Assembly (NCBI GenBank): GCA_001586965.3
Contig: LUCW03000103.1
Location: 140,001-190,253, forward strand
Length of the DNA stretch: 50,253 nucleotides
Reading direction: 5' to 3'
DNA from: Sphaeroforma sirkka
Taxonomy: Eukaryota > Opisthokonta > Ichthyosporea > Ichthyophonida
Below the pieces are notes generated by a model. It searched no databases. It saw only the letters and a program-made list of their open reading frames with translations, and had not been told where the DNA came from. Positions 22,682 to 33,443 of this stretch are shown one piece after another (the stretch's first letter is position 1; each line of letters starts with the position of its first letter). The position numbers and the translations under genes were made by a program.

Positions 22682-24347
22682 AGCCTTAAACTCATCTTTT
22701 GCCTTTTGGAGTGCTTTGGTAAACATTTTTTCTAGCTCTTCATCATCATCAACTTCTAGTATAGCTTTCTTGAGTTCCAGTATTTCTTTCGAAAGTGTAG
22801 CTATGTCTTGTATGTTGTCGCTATCAATGAACATCTGTACCCCCTTTAAAAATGGTTTGTTCCTAGCTTCGTCGCTTCCCTTTGAACGCGTCAATTCTTT
22901 CATGGCCTGTTCTTTCCTCTTTAGCTCCTTTTCATGTTTGGCGCTGCGTGTACGTCCGGTTGATGTTGTGGACACACCGGAGTCAGCGCAATTAGAAACT
23001 TCTGCGTCCTCCCATTCAATCGCACTAGACATCCCAGTAGTTAGTGGGCCTCTGCAACAGCACAGAGTGCTTCTAAAGCACCCTCCCCACGTGGAAATAT
23101 GTACGTGTACAACATCAATGCACAAATCTTACCATTAAAGAAATCCATAAATGTGGACGTATGATGTGCCAGATTTCTCCTTATTTGTTTGCACAATCGC
23201 AAAGCTAGATTTGGCATCTTTCCACCAAGCAATTAGTCTGTCTCTCACGGCTGTCTTGCAAATAATGTCTCCAAACATCTTTCAGGCCTGTGTTGTAAAT
23301 GTCATATCCATAGGATCGACTCGTCCTATTCGCTCAACCATACTCTTCTGGGTAGCATTCAGGACATCCCAGTCCTTTGTCCACTGTTCGAGTGGAGGAG
23401 AGGCTGGATACTGTGACTTCTTTCTACGCCATTCAGCTAACTTGTCAGCGTGCTTGGTTACTCGTGCTCGCAGAATAGCATAGTCAACATTATCATCATC
23501 GCTGTCAGAATTGCTTGTATCGGCTTCACCATCACTAAGAATTATTACGTTTGTCATGTTCCATGCATAATCGGGATTTATAAAAACTTGAGTTACATGG
23601 ACCCAAAATACGTTATTGTTTCCGGTAGCCCTATTGTCAAGCATAGCTCGTGTATCACCCTCTTCTAGTGATACAAGCCTGTCGTAGTGTTTCTCATCCG
23701 TAATAATTGCACAGAATCGTGTAAATGCATTGTCAGTCTTTCGAAGCGTCATCGCCTCATCCTTCTGTTTTACTGGAATTTCTTGTTTGTCTTTCTTCAC
23801 CTTTTTCTTGCTTATTACTTTGTGCTTCTTCTTTGGTGTTATGTTTAGAGGGGTCGAGAGCCAATTAGAAGAGCCAGTTGTCGCTCTTTCATTATCATAC
23901 AACTCCTGAATTATTCGCTGTTTGGACTGGACGCTAAAACCCTTCTTATCATGTACATCATAAACATGCTCTCGTGAATACAAAATTTCGCCTGCTGCAT
24001 CACGTTTGGCAGGTACTCCTCTAACGGTAAGACCTAGCATTTCTTCCCTTCGTATGTGTTCTTTGTACGCCGATTCACGAAGCCATGCTGAATAATTTGG
24101 CTGCTGTGTGCGCCTCGTTACACTTCTTTGTCTCTCCTTGAAAATCTGTCTCTCCTTGCGAATCCGATGAAGTACCTGAAGAGCTCGAAGACGCTTGAGA
24201 AGTGATCGCCATCGATTGATTCGACGGCGGTGTGCTAGCATTCTGTATAGGACTGGTTTTAATCCTTGAGGAAGTCGATGCTGTGTGCTGCGTCCCCATA
24301 GTATTCGGGTTCGATGCTGCATTAGCCTGCTGTTGCGATGCCGACAT
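22682..24347 (-). pseudogene. Second gene of the Harbinger element, decayed
   Basis: Harbinger elements usually carry a second protein that brings the transposase to the ends. This one starts at ATG 24347 with a Ser/Gln/Asn-rich tail (MSASQQQANAASN), then a different frame from about 24115 gives PNYSAWLRESAYKEHIR, a basic KKKHKVISKKKVKKDK stretch, a globular part (AFTRFCAIITDEKHYDRL, NNNVFWVHVTQVFINPDY) and RLIAWWKDAKSSF. The C-terminal region is a charged, coiled-coil-like segment ending at 22682. Damage: a frameshift near 24115, an in-frame TGA at about 23280, and an unclear junction around a candidate GT-AG intron 23132-23052. No Myb/SANT repeat is evident, so the role is inferred from position. 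Confidence 0.65.
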
Positions 24348-24793
24348 GGTATAGTTTGCGAGTCAATAACACTTGTGTAATATGATTCCTTCATGTTCTT
24401 CGTTTTATGTTCGTATTCGACTATGTTCCCTCTGTACTGTTTCCATAGATAATCGAGTGTGGATCTACCTATAACCGACAACTTCATATATGTGTGTGTG
24501 GACAATTGAATTGAGCGCTCAAAACAGTGAAAACACACAACATTTGACACCACATTTGTAAAAGGGCGGTTTTCCATTCTACTAATGAAATGTTTTTACT
24601 TATTCTACTTCACAGTCGACAAACGTACTTTAACGGTACGTATTCTCGTTTTTCGTTAGCCTTTAACAACAAATTCGGATCACCTTGTTGTTTAATGAAT
24701 TTTCGAAAGACAAAAACTATGTGTTCTCATTGGTTGAATAATACCTTTAATTTAACGGATTTATTGAAAACTCCTCGTTAAAAACCACTCTAG

Positions 24794-25946
24794 CCCTGGT
24801 AATCACGACTTTGGTAATCGTTATACCAGTACCTCACTAGAGAGTACCCACTCTAGCACTGAAGACGAGGAAGTGAGAACCAGACAACAACGTCTCAGGC
24901 TATTATGTTCTGGTATGCAAGGTGTGGAGGACCGTCTATTGAATGACTCTGACCTTGACGATAAGAAAGCGGATAACATTGGCTATCTAATCGATAACAA
25001 GAGAAAGGAGGTAGACTCCATCTTGGCGCTAGCAGCCCGTAGCACTGAGCGTGAACCTCGTGAACGCTTCGAACCAAGCTTTATAAAGCAGCTAGGTAAC
25101 GCGAAGGCTGAGGTCGATTTCTCTACTAATGAGAGTACAGTGGAGACGCTGAAGGCCTTTGACCAACTTAAGGAGTCTGCCAGCCTTAAGGATAAGCAGA
25201 TGATGAATACCTTTATTCATTTCTGTGAGTCAGAGGAATGAAAATCTATCTTGAAGGCCTTTGAGCCCAACTGGAAAACCCTACCCTGGCGCCAGTTGTG
25301 TGATAATATACTTGACGCCTTCTTTGAAGATGCACGTGACCGTGAACTTCTAGAGTCTCGCAAGACCTTTGCGAACAATACTACTATTCGAGGCGCTCTA
25401 GCTCATATGACACATATGAACACTCGAATGGGAGATCGTACCTATACTGACGAATATTTATTAATTTGTCAGATGATGGAGACTCTGGGGGCTAGCCTAT
25501 TTAAGAAGGTCAATGATGATATTATCGCCTATGGTGATTTGCGATCTATGCCTTGGTCTGTCTTCGAGAAGAAAGTTCAAAAGCATACCAACTCATCTAC
25601 CAGAGTACTTAGTACCTCGAGCTTTACCCAGCCCGCTAACCGTACCGCGACCGAGAATAACACTGCGCGTAATACTAAGAAACCTCGTACTACTGCTGGA
25701 GGTGGTAAAGGCTCTACTTCTACTGAACCAAAGGGTGAAAGGAAGGAGAGAGTGCCTTGCAAGAAGTGTGGTTACAACCTCAGTAAACGTGATGGCAAGT
25801 GGAATGGTAAACACGACTCTGTTAAGTGTGCACCAGGCAAGCCAAACTTCGGGCACTATTTGAAAGAGTGTACTACTTGCAAGGGTACTAACGGTTGGCA
25901 CAAAGATGATTGCAAGAACATGCCGGACGTCCAAGTTAAGCACTGA
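24794..25946 (+). pseudogene. Gag remnant of element B, second part (fossil)
   Basis: Continues the gag homology beyond the Harbinger insertion: PGNHDFGNRYTSTS, DRLLNDSDLDDKKADNIG, MMETLGASLFKKV, and the C-terminal Cys/His-rich part (CKKCGYNLSKRDGKW, CTTCKGTNGWHKDDC). About 85-90% like A by eye. Broken. Confidence 0.85.
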
Positions 25947-25955
25947 CAGTTCTAT

Positions 25956-27054
25956 ATGTGTGCACTAGAGCAAGATTATGAGAAAAAGTTCAATAAAATC
26001 TATACCAAAGGAGATGAACGTATATTTCAAACCGTTTATGTATATGGAGAAAATGTTATAGCACTTTTTGATCCAGGGGCTGAAGTCTCTGCTATCTCAC
26101 GCCGAGTATCCTACGCTACAGATATGGCTATCCATAACGAAACAACTAATTTAATCTTGGGAAATGGCAAAGTTACAACTTGCGAAGAAGCCATTGACTA
26201 TGTACACATAATGTTGTCAGATAGAAGAGAAGTAAAGTCTCACCTAATCGTAACTGACATGTCTCAAAAAAACGATTAAATTATAGGTATGACTGATCTT
26301 CTCAATTTAGGTGTAACTCTCACTGGTCTGTCTAATGGGCTAGATCCAAATAAAGATCAGTCAGATGATAACATATTAAAGATACCTAAATTTCCGGACG
26401 GTGGAAGCAAAAGATATGATCCCGCACTTTACCGATATAATTATGGACTTAATTATACAAAACAAAAAGATTGCAATAACTGGCTGGTGTATGTTTAAGT
26501 TCTTTAACGGGTACGTTAAGCTTGACTTAACAAACGTCGATTTCTCTAAGTTAAAGTGTCCTTCACATAACTACGTAAGTTGGTGACACAAAGACGTTGT
26601 CAAAACCCAAATTGAAGATTGGTTAAAACATGGTCTAATTTAAATCAATTATGATGCAACCCCAATTGACTTAGCTCTCTTAGCGGTCGATCAATATAAA
26701 TCTGATGGAACGTTTAGTAAAACAAGAGTAGTACTAGACCTGTCGCCAATCAACAAACTAATTCCGCAACATAGTTTTCCCTTACCAAAGATAAGCGAGA
26801 CACTACGCAAAATGGAAGGTGCGACTATCTTTTCCAAGGTAGACTTGCAAACAGTGGCAGAGTTATACTATCACGTCGTTAATGACTTCGGTTTCCCCCG
26901 AGTACTATGTTCTAATAACGATAGTGAGTTTTGTACCGACGTAATGGAGGCACTTATACTCGTATCAGACATGACCCATAGGCGTGGTGTTCCTTATAAA
27001 CCTCAAACGCAGGGTGCAAATGAGACACATCATAGAGAATTAAAGAAGCTGTTG
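25956..27054 (+). pseudogene. Pol remnants of element B (fossil)
   Basis: Protease (ALFDPGAEVSAIS), the start of reverse transcriptase (RVVLDLSPINKLIP) and a piece of integrase core (SNNDSEFCTDVMEAL, PYKPQTQGANETHHRE). Much shorter than the same region in A and C and heavily broken. It ends where an oppositely oriented LTR fragment begins. Confidence 0.8.
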
Positions 27055-27343
27055 CGTTAGGATATAGCAGTGGTAGCTTGTATAAGAATAATCGGGACCG
27101 CCTCTTGGTAAGAGCCTTAATATCCTCGACCACACAGGACGTACCTCTAGCTGTTCTTTATCTTTCACTAGAAGTACTAAGTGTTCATGACCACATGCCT
27201 AATTTGTAGATAGACATAATGACGTAAGTCAAGTTAATGTATTTGCTAATATAAATAAAGTTCCATCTGAAGAAAATTTAAAAAAGAAAAAAACTTATTG
27301 GATTTTGGAGATTGGCGGGAAGACCAAAACCTAGAAGTAGTAG
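27055..27343 (-). repeat. LTR fragment of the A/B/C family, opposite to B
   Basis: Matches the middle of the LTR from GTTAGGAT.TAGCAGTGG to CCAAAACCTA.AAGTAGTAG. Both ends of the LTR are absent. It is in A's orientation, so it is not B's own 3' LTR. Confidence 0.85.
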
Positions 27344-27418
27344 CAGTCTTAACAAATCTCTTTATTATTGAATATCCATTGCTCAAATTCTAATTACTAA
27401 TCTTATGCGTGTGTAGGT

Positions 27419-30250
27419 ATGAAAGTAAAACCCAATGCTGAAGATAGCTGCAAGGTTTTTTTCTCAGCTAAACGAATAGAAAATGGGCTGTATTGACATA
27501 CGAAAGAGGAGACAAATCATACTTGTGCAGCTAAAAGTTACCAACGAAACCGTAAAAGAGGTTTAAAAATATATCGTATCACTGGGGTTTTGTTTGTATA
27601 TATTTTGTGTTAGCACTGTTCATGCCAAATTGATGCAGTCGGACTTTGTCAACCTGACTTTAACACTGTTTTATTTGCAGAGTACACCATGAAGACACTC
27701 AAAACCTGCGAAACTTTGAAAGTGTTAGACAAGTATACTGTCCCACAATCTAAGGCAGTCAAGCATCTTGATTCTGCTTTACAAGCGCATACAGGGTTGA
27801 TACTCAAACCATCACAATTGAAAGGGCATGTGAGAACAGTATCAAACCGTACGTTGTTGGATCACATAAAACAGTAGCAGCTAATATACTCTGTAAGAGA
27901 TATTCTTATGAAGGTCCCAGACACTACATTCGTAGTGTATAAAACTATATTCCTATGTACGACGGAATCTACTTAGCACTTGGTGACATGAAGCGAGTTT
28001 ATAAGTATCTATCAAGATGGGGTGCGTTTGATGTTGCACATATGAATACTGTTTCGGGCGGTGTACTTCAGTTTCTCACCACATACAATGCTGATGGTCA
28101 TCTGAAGTTGTTAGCTATTTCGACAGTGAGCAAAGAGAACGGGCCCTACTGGAACAGATTCAAAGAGCTTTCTGATAGTTGTTTTCCAAATATGTCTGCG
28201 TACCTCGTAGATAAGGAAAATGAAAGGTATTTTCGTTTTGAATTTATAGTTACGATACCATGTTTCAAGTGGGACAAATCTTTATCTGATATTTTTTATT
28301 ACAAAGCAAGTATTTATTCATTAAGTAAATTTATGTTTTAATAGGCATTCATCAGAGCATCGCAAATTCAGTGCATCAAATTCAAGCTAGAACTTGTATA
28401 CTGTATATCATCAAAAACGTGATGAACAAAGGGCTACTTGGTAGAAACGATAAACCAACTCATCAATCCATAATTGCTATGACTAAAGCAGCTACCGGTC
28501 AGGGATACATGTACCACGCTTAGGTGAGTATTTATATGTATACAGGTAAGACTCGGAATGTGCTTTTTCTTGCACTTCATGCACAAATTGTGGGTTGGTT
28601 TAATATTTGCTTACTTATGAATTTAAGAGTATACGAGACAACCACGAGCTTGGAGACAAGATTATGGATTGCTAGGTTGAATTAATTTAACCTTCTCAAA
28701 TTCAAAGGGGCTCCTCTCTTGAGACGCGGATATACAACAGCTATAGTTCTGTTTATGGTCGAATAACTTCCAATGTAGTAGGTATGTAAAAACTTTGTCC
28801 TTTACTTACCAGTGACTTGCCCTGCCGCCAAGAACAAATAGTATTTACATATCACCATCCCCTAAAAGTATTAACCTCGCAATTTTGACAGAGCAAGCAA
28901 ATTTTGTGCACCTGGACATGAGAAGTGCAAATATAGTAGATATGCTTATACTCTATTCGAATTGGTATATGAGGAAAAGAAAAGAGTATCAGGACGAAGC
29001 TAGGCAACTCAAGAGTAAAGAAAAGCAGGTATGCAATACTGATATCAAATCAACCATGATTGATCGACAAATCCGTTCTTACATTTATGCACGTATACAA
29101 ACGCTTTATCGAACTTAATTTCTCCAGGTTACACCCTGGGCAGTAGAAAAGACTATAGCCCACCTCAATAAGTTAAAACCATGTACCGTAACTATCGTGA
29201 GCAATGCTGTAAACGAATATTGGTTCGATTGCCAGGTAAACTTCAAATCGCACAGTTCAACAGTTCAGACCTGCTCAGTCAAGCTGGTACGCTCTCGGGA
29301 AATTATAGATTGTGAGAGCTGTAATTTGCATGTGTCTGAAGGTATCCCTTGCGGGTATGTTGCGAAGTGCTTTGTGCAAATTGCTAAAGTATCTAACGTG
29401 AATAATATCGCGAGTGATTATAACCTGTACAACAAATGTTGGTATTCGCGATTGTTTTGGGTGGAAACTTACATCTTGCAAACCAGTTTCATGGGACAAT
29501 CGATGTCCTTTGACTTTGTAAATATGAAACAGCATTCACTGCTTCCCTGTCCTACTCCGAGGCCAGCGGGTTGCCCGAAGTAACGGTACAAAAAGTCATC
29601 TTGTAGGTAAGTAATTTTGTTTTGATGCGTGTTAATTAAGAAAACAGTGCTCTTTCAAAGACCAAGATCTAAAACACCTTTTCCATTTTGATTGCATTAG
29701 GGATCATGTACTTAAGAAGACTATACACACCTTTTCCACAATGATTGTATCACGAATCATGTACTTAAGAAGACTATAACGTGCTCGAAATGTGGAGAAG
29801 CTGGCCATAACATCAACACTTGCGATGGCGAGTATGTAATTTATTAATTTATTTGATTCTGCGCGTGCTCGTCAGTCTCCATGGCAAGTCTCTTTTGTGT
29901 AATCATTTGTGACTTTCTTGCTTAAGTTTTCTTTTACTCGCTTACAGCGACAACTCGTATCAACTAAAAAGCCTTCGAAGTATACGAAATCTAATAGAAG
30001 ATCACAAAAGTTCAAGGTAAGGAATATTATCAGTGATTGCAATGTTGAGTTTGTTGCTTGTGATATATTGTGTTTCTGATTTTCAGGCGTCGTCAATCAC
30101 CTGCTCAAACGCACAGACAAAAACAAACGCGAACGAAGACGCACTCAGCGGACCAAAACAAAGACACCGTTAATAATTCACCCCTACGGGAGATGCCAAC
30201 GACTGATGCGCCACTTTCATCAACGTCATCTGTCACGTATGCCTATTTGG
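27419..30250 (+). pseudogene. Mutator-like (MULE) transposase with introns, decayed
   Basis: A DNA transposase still showing its exon pattern: 27419-27575 (N-terminal zinc finger, DSCKVFF...HTC), from 27681 (helical region, then DDE core), to 28781, 28892-29028, 29128-29606, an exon ending 29831, 29948-30016 and 30087-30236. Core acids are visible: Asp in FDVAHMNTVSGGVL, Asp in AYLVDKE, Glu in RITSNVVEQANF. Next come a SWIM finger (IIDCESCNLHVSEGIPCGYVAKC), PTPRPAGCPK, and a CCHC knuckle (CSKCGEAGHNINTC). Introns 28782-28891 and 29029-29127 join in phase. Damage: a frame change near 27880, a TAA just before 27950, an unclear junction near 28228-28343, and a TAA after PAGCPK. Terminal inverted repeats were not found. 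Strongly diverged, so old. Confidence 0.85.
29674..29778. repeat. 53-bp tandem duplication over a MULE splice acceptor
   Basis: Units 29674-29725 and 29727-29778 share ACACCTTTTCCA, TGATTG and ATCATGTACTTAAGAAGACTATA. Each contains an intron end plus the start of the zinc-knuckle exon, so the acceptor region is doubled. Confidence 0.85.
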
Positions 30251-30478
30251 TTTCTTAAAAATATTGAATTGATGCTGATAAGGGAAGGAATTGAGATTCT
30301 TTGTTATTGATCGTGACTTAACGAAAAACTCAAAACAGTGACACCGTTAAGGATTCGCCCCTATGAGAGATGCCAACGACTGATGCGCCACTTTCATCAA
30401 CGTCATCTGCCACGTATGTATATTCGGTTTCTTTAAAATATTGAATCGATGCTGATAAGAGAAGGAATTGGATTTTTT
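30163..30478. repeat. 177-bp offset tandem duplication of an exon and following intron
   Basis: Copies at 30163-30300 and 30340-30478 share GACACCGTTAA, GAGATGCCAACGACTGATG, CGCCACTTTCATCAACGTCA and an AT-rich tail with GAATYGATGCTGATAAG. Each holds the 3' part of an exon, a GTATG. donor and intron sequence. Confidence 0.85.
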
Positions 30479-30505
30479 TATAAGATAACAAAAATTTGTT
30501 CACAG

Positions 30506-30742
30506 GGGAAATGTAAGACGCATTACTACGTGTATAGCGAAACTGATGGCGCAATGGGAACAAGCGATTGACTCGGGAGAACATCAAAAGGGAGCTTCTT
30601 TACATCAAATTATCACACAATATAAAAAGGAGAGGGAAGTTTTCCTCCTAATGACCTCGTTTAGTTTTGCAGATATGTATGGTTTTCCAGTGGCGCATCG
30701 AATGAATATAGAACATTTTCAAAATGTGTCTTTCAAAGAATA
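30506..30742 (+). CDS. Open exon of unknown product downstream of the MULE
   Basis: An open stretch after a TTCACAG acceptor (30499-30505), with WEQAIDSGEHQKGASLH and YKKEREVFLLMTSFSFADMYGF, ending at TAG. It has protein-like composition and follows the MULE exons in the same direction. It could be the last exon of the MULE gene or of a captured host gene. Not recognised. Confidence 0.35.
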
Positions 30743-31194
30743 GATTGTTACAAAGTCTAACTTCCATGGTTTAATTCGCCCTGCCATGCCACCCGCCCTG
30801 TCACAGATATCATTACGTCCGTCCCAGATGCTGATGACAATCCGGCACCTATACAGACAAAAGCCTCTCCAGTGAAATGTGACATGGTAACCAGTGGAAG
30901 TGTGTTTTTCAAGCTGTATATCTCTGATAGTTGAGTTAGTGTAAAGACTATATTTGATTAACGTAATGACTATGTTCATATTCAAAACTTGTGCTTGCTG
31001 ACATAATATGTACATTACTTGGTACAGAGACAGGCTCTTCTATCGTTGCAGACAATGAATGCACATCCAGCCAAATGAGAACAACAGCTAGTAACCACAA
31101 CGATAATGACTACGCATCAAGGTGTGTTTTACATTTTTGAGAAGGATTGTCGTTTCTCTGTAAGGTGAAACTCGGTAAAGTTTTTATTGATCCC
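30743..31194. other. Gap between MULE region and element D, nothing recognised
   Basis: AT-rich DNA. A candidate small exon near 31030-31120 (GAGAACAACAGC...GCATCAAG before GTGTG) has no recognisable product. It ends at the 5' LTR of D. Confidence 0.35.
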
Positions 31195-31374
31195 TGTAGT
31201 AAAAGTCCTCTTAAACCACTATCAGTGTGGATTTAGAATTAGTTTACAATTAATTCACACGAGGTGAATTATTTGTAGACCACGTAGACGATCAAATATA
31301 AGAATAAATACACCGCACTGAGCCTCAGGGAGACTCAGTAGGTTTTAGTATCGTATTTTGATGTGTTTACTACA
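31195..31374 (+). repeat. 5' LTR of element D
   Basis: 180 bp, TGTAGTAAAAG to TTTACTACA. It contains CAAATATAAGAATAAATA (TATA and poly(A)-like) followed by an ACTGAG...CTCAGT hairpin. Confidence 0.92.
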
Positions 31375-31566
31375 TTTTTACGACTAGATACTTTAGGTGT
31401 ATTATTCGATTTTTTTCTCGAGGATAATAGTGGACGGAGAAGTTCATTTTATTGACAAATTACAGGAGTTGATCTCCCTCAGAACCGGATAGCTGAAAGG
31501 AGCTTGCAAATTACGACAGGAGCAAAGTCTTCCGAGCACAGATAAGCGAAAAGAAACCCCTACCTT

Positions 31567-31598
31567 CCGTTTTGCTCGGTTTGATACGTTTGCGTGAT

Positions 31599-31643
<45 letters not shown>

Positions 31644-31868
31644 GCAGATTTTTATTATTATTATAAATCTAGAGTAAATTAGAGTGATTAGTAATATATG
31701 TAGAAATTAACAGGTGCCCAGTTTTTTTAGCTGATGAGCATTTTTTTCTTCTTCTTTTTTTTCTAGAACAAATAGTTATCCGACCATCCGGTTGAATACT
31801 ACTACTTTTATTTAAAAATATATTTATATATATATCCGTTTTGCTCGGTTTGATACGCTTGCGTGATT

Positions 31869-31911
<43 letters not shown>

Positions 31912-31977
31912 TTTATGCAGATTTTTAAAATTATTTTAAATCTAGAGCAAATGAGTGATTAGTAATATATGCAGCAA
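31567..31977. repeat. 269-bp offset duplication with (TA)n in the leader of D
   Basis: Copies beginning at 31567 and 31836 share CCGTTTTGCTCGGTTTGATA, TTGCGTGATTT, a (TA)n run (31602-31641 and 31872-31904), TTATGCAGATTTTTA and GAGTGATTAGTAATATATG. The leader is about 1 kb long, unusually large for a 180-bp LTR. Confidence 0.85.
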
Positions 31978-32370
31978 TATTTAGCATTTTTATTTTTATA
32001 TTTTTATAGATTAATTAGTCATCCGACCATTTCCCAACAATCATTCATTCTTCTTTTGATTTTTTAAATCCATCTTCGGTCCGAAAATCCAGATACTTCA
32101 ATTCCAATGCGACTTTTCAGGCCGTCGTTGGCAATCAAGGCCTCCCTCTGACTAATTAGCAGCCATAGGACGTTTGAACAATGTTTTGACTGGCCTAGCC
32201 AGTCCGCACAACACGAACATGATGCAGTATCGCAGTTAGGGGTATAGAAGAACGTAATTTGGCGTAGAGAAGGTCGATATGGCAGATTTTCATAGGTGTG
32301 GGCGAGTACAGCGACGACAATGGGTAGATAGAGGCGATCAAGAAAAGCAGGTAGCAATGTAGAATCGACA

Positions 32371-33285
32371 GTGTCAGGCGACGTAGAAAGGAATAACAGA
32401 GCTCCGGAGCCACGGACATGGCCCGATTGGCCTTTAGACCGTTATCAATTAAGCAGCACAGCCGATAGAGACACACGAGGGGCGCTAGAAGAGGCACTGA
32501 AGAACGCCCATGTCTCAGGACTAGATGAGTCGTGGATGGTACGTTGGTTCTATAAGATACTCATACATTTTAAGGCAGCAAAGGCCACAATTGACTATCT
32601 CCGTGACAACCATAATCAGCTGAGGGTATATCCGGCGGAACAGGTCATAGACCAAATCTATCAACATGAGAGCAAGGCCACCGTAGACCCTACCTTTAAG
32701 AAGTTGGCGAAGGGTAATCCCCGCACCAAGGGTGTAGAGTCAGCCAGGGAACATTTGGACAAGATTGCGGAAGTTCACAAGAGAGCCTGGGAGCGAGCAG
32801 ATAAGGGCAAGGACTTTCCTAAGCGGTTGCTTAATCACTGCCTCATACAGGCCCTCGAGGACCTGACAGATAATATGACGTATGAACGCACGCTACAACA
32901 CCACATAGGTTGGGACCACCTGGAGACTGAAGACCTTCTCCGCATTTTTAATCCAGACATACAAGAAACCGATGCCATCCTCAGACAACGGGTACGGACA
33001 CAGACGAATGTGGGGGATAGGCGTAGACAGTTTCCAGCCCAACAACGAGATCGTAATTTGAATACGAATACAGGAGGAGGCAGCACACAACGCACAAGCA
33101 CGTCTACGACCACCAAGTGTTACGCGTGCAGAGCGGGTGCCCCACTCAGTTTCAGGCGTATATCATCCTGCAAGCACTACCGTCGAACAAACGGGTTGGA
33201 TTCACATCGAACTCGGGCCGAGTATTCAAGCAAGGCGTATCCTTCAATAAGAGTTTGCCCGCGGTCAGCACCATTACGGCTCTAA
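32371..33285 (+). pseudogene. Gag of element D (fossil)
   Basis: About 300 residues: a Trp-containing start (PRTWPDWPLDRYQL), a helical capsid-like middle (WMVRWFYKILIHFKAAKATI, LLNHCLIQALEDLTDNM), a basic Gln/Asn/Thr-rich tail and the start of a Cys motif (KCYACRAG). Fossil with distant similarity to other Ty3/gypsy gags. Confidence 0.7.
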
Positions 33286-33443
33286 TAGACTCGGACGACC
33301 AGCAAACGGAGCAGGAGGAGACCACGCCTACAGGCACACACATTGCTTCCATACTGACACACCCAGACGAAATCGAACAGGGTGAGTTGAAAGAGGATGC
33401 AACGTGGGAAACCATAGGCAGCGATCAGGAATAGGACGTAAGG

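Larger units (their letters stand above)
20105..24793. mobile_element. PIF/Harbinger DNA transposon, 4683 bp, with 3-bp target duplication
   Basis: The element proper is 20108-24790. Terminal inverted repeats are GGGTGGTTCTTAACGAG at the left and, reading inward from the right, GAGTGGTTTTTAACGAG. The flanks TAA (20105-20107) and TAG (24791-24793) are a 3-bp duplication with one change; TAA is the usual Harbinger target, and A's uninterrupted gag reads CTAACCCTGG at the same point. It carries a transposase on + and a second gene on -, convergent on a microsatellite-rich centre. Both genes are decayed, so it is probably non-autonomous now. Confidence 0.92.
11566..27054 (+). mobile_element. Chromovirus B (Ty3/gypsy), old, interrupted by element A and a Harbinger transposon
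   Basis: A heavily broken fossil of the same family as A and C but clearly more diverged. Its sense-oriented 5' LTR is 11566-12162 and its leader starts at 12163. Coding remnants reappear on the other side of A (gag, 19410-20107), on the other side of the Harbinger element (gag, 24794-25946), and then as protease, reverse-transcriptase and integrase remnants (25956-27054). No sense-oriented 3' LTR is seen; an oppositely oriented LTR fragment follows. Many breaks. B must be older than both insertions it carries. Confidence 0.75.

Noticed and set aside
24430-24577. N-terminal extension of the second Harbinger protein
   Set aside because: The frame upstream of 24347 differs from the conserved part and reads Cys/Arg-rich sequence antisense to nothing known; the Ser/Gln-rich start at 24347 is more natural.
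27055-27343. 3' LTR of element B
   Set aside because: The fragment is in the opposite orientation to B's coding strand and lacks both LTR ends, so it belongs to another insertion.
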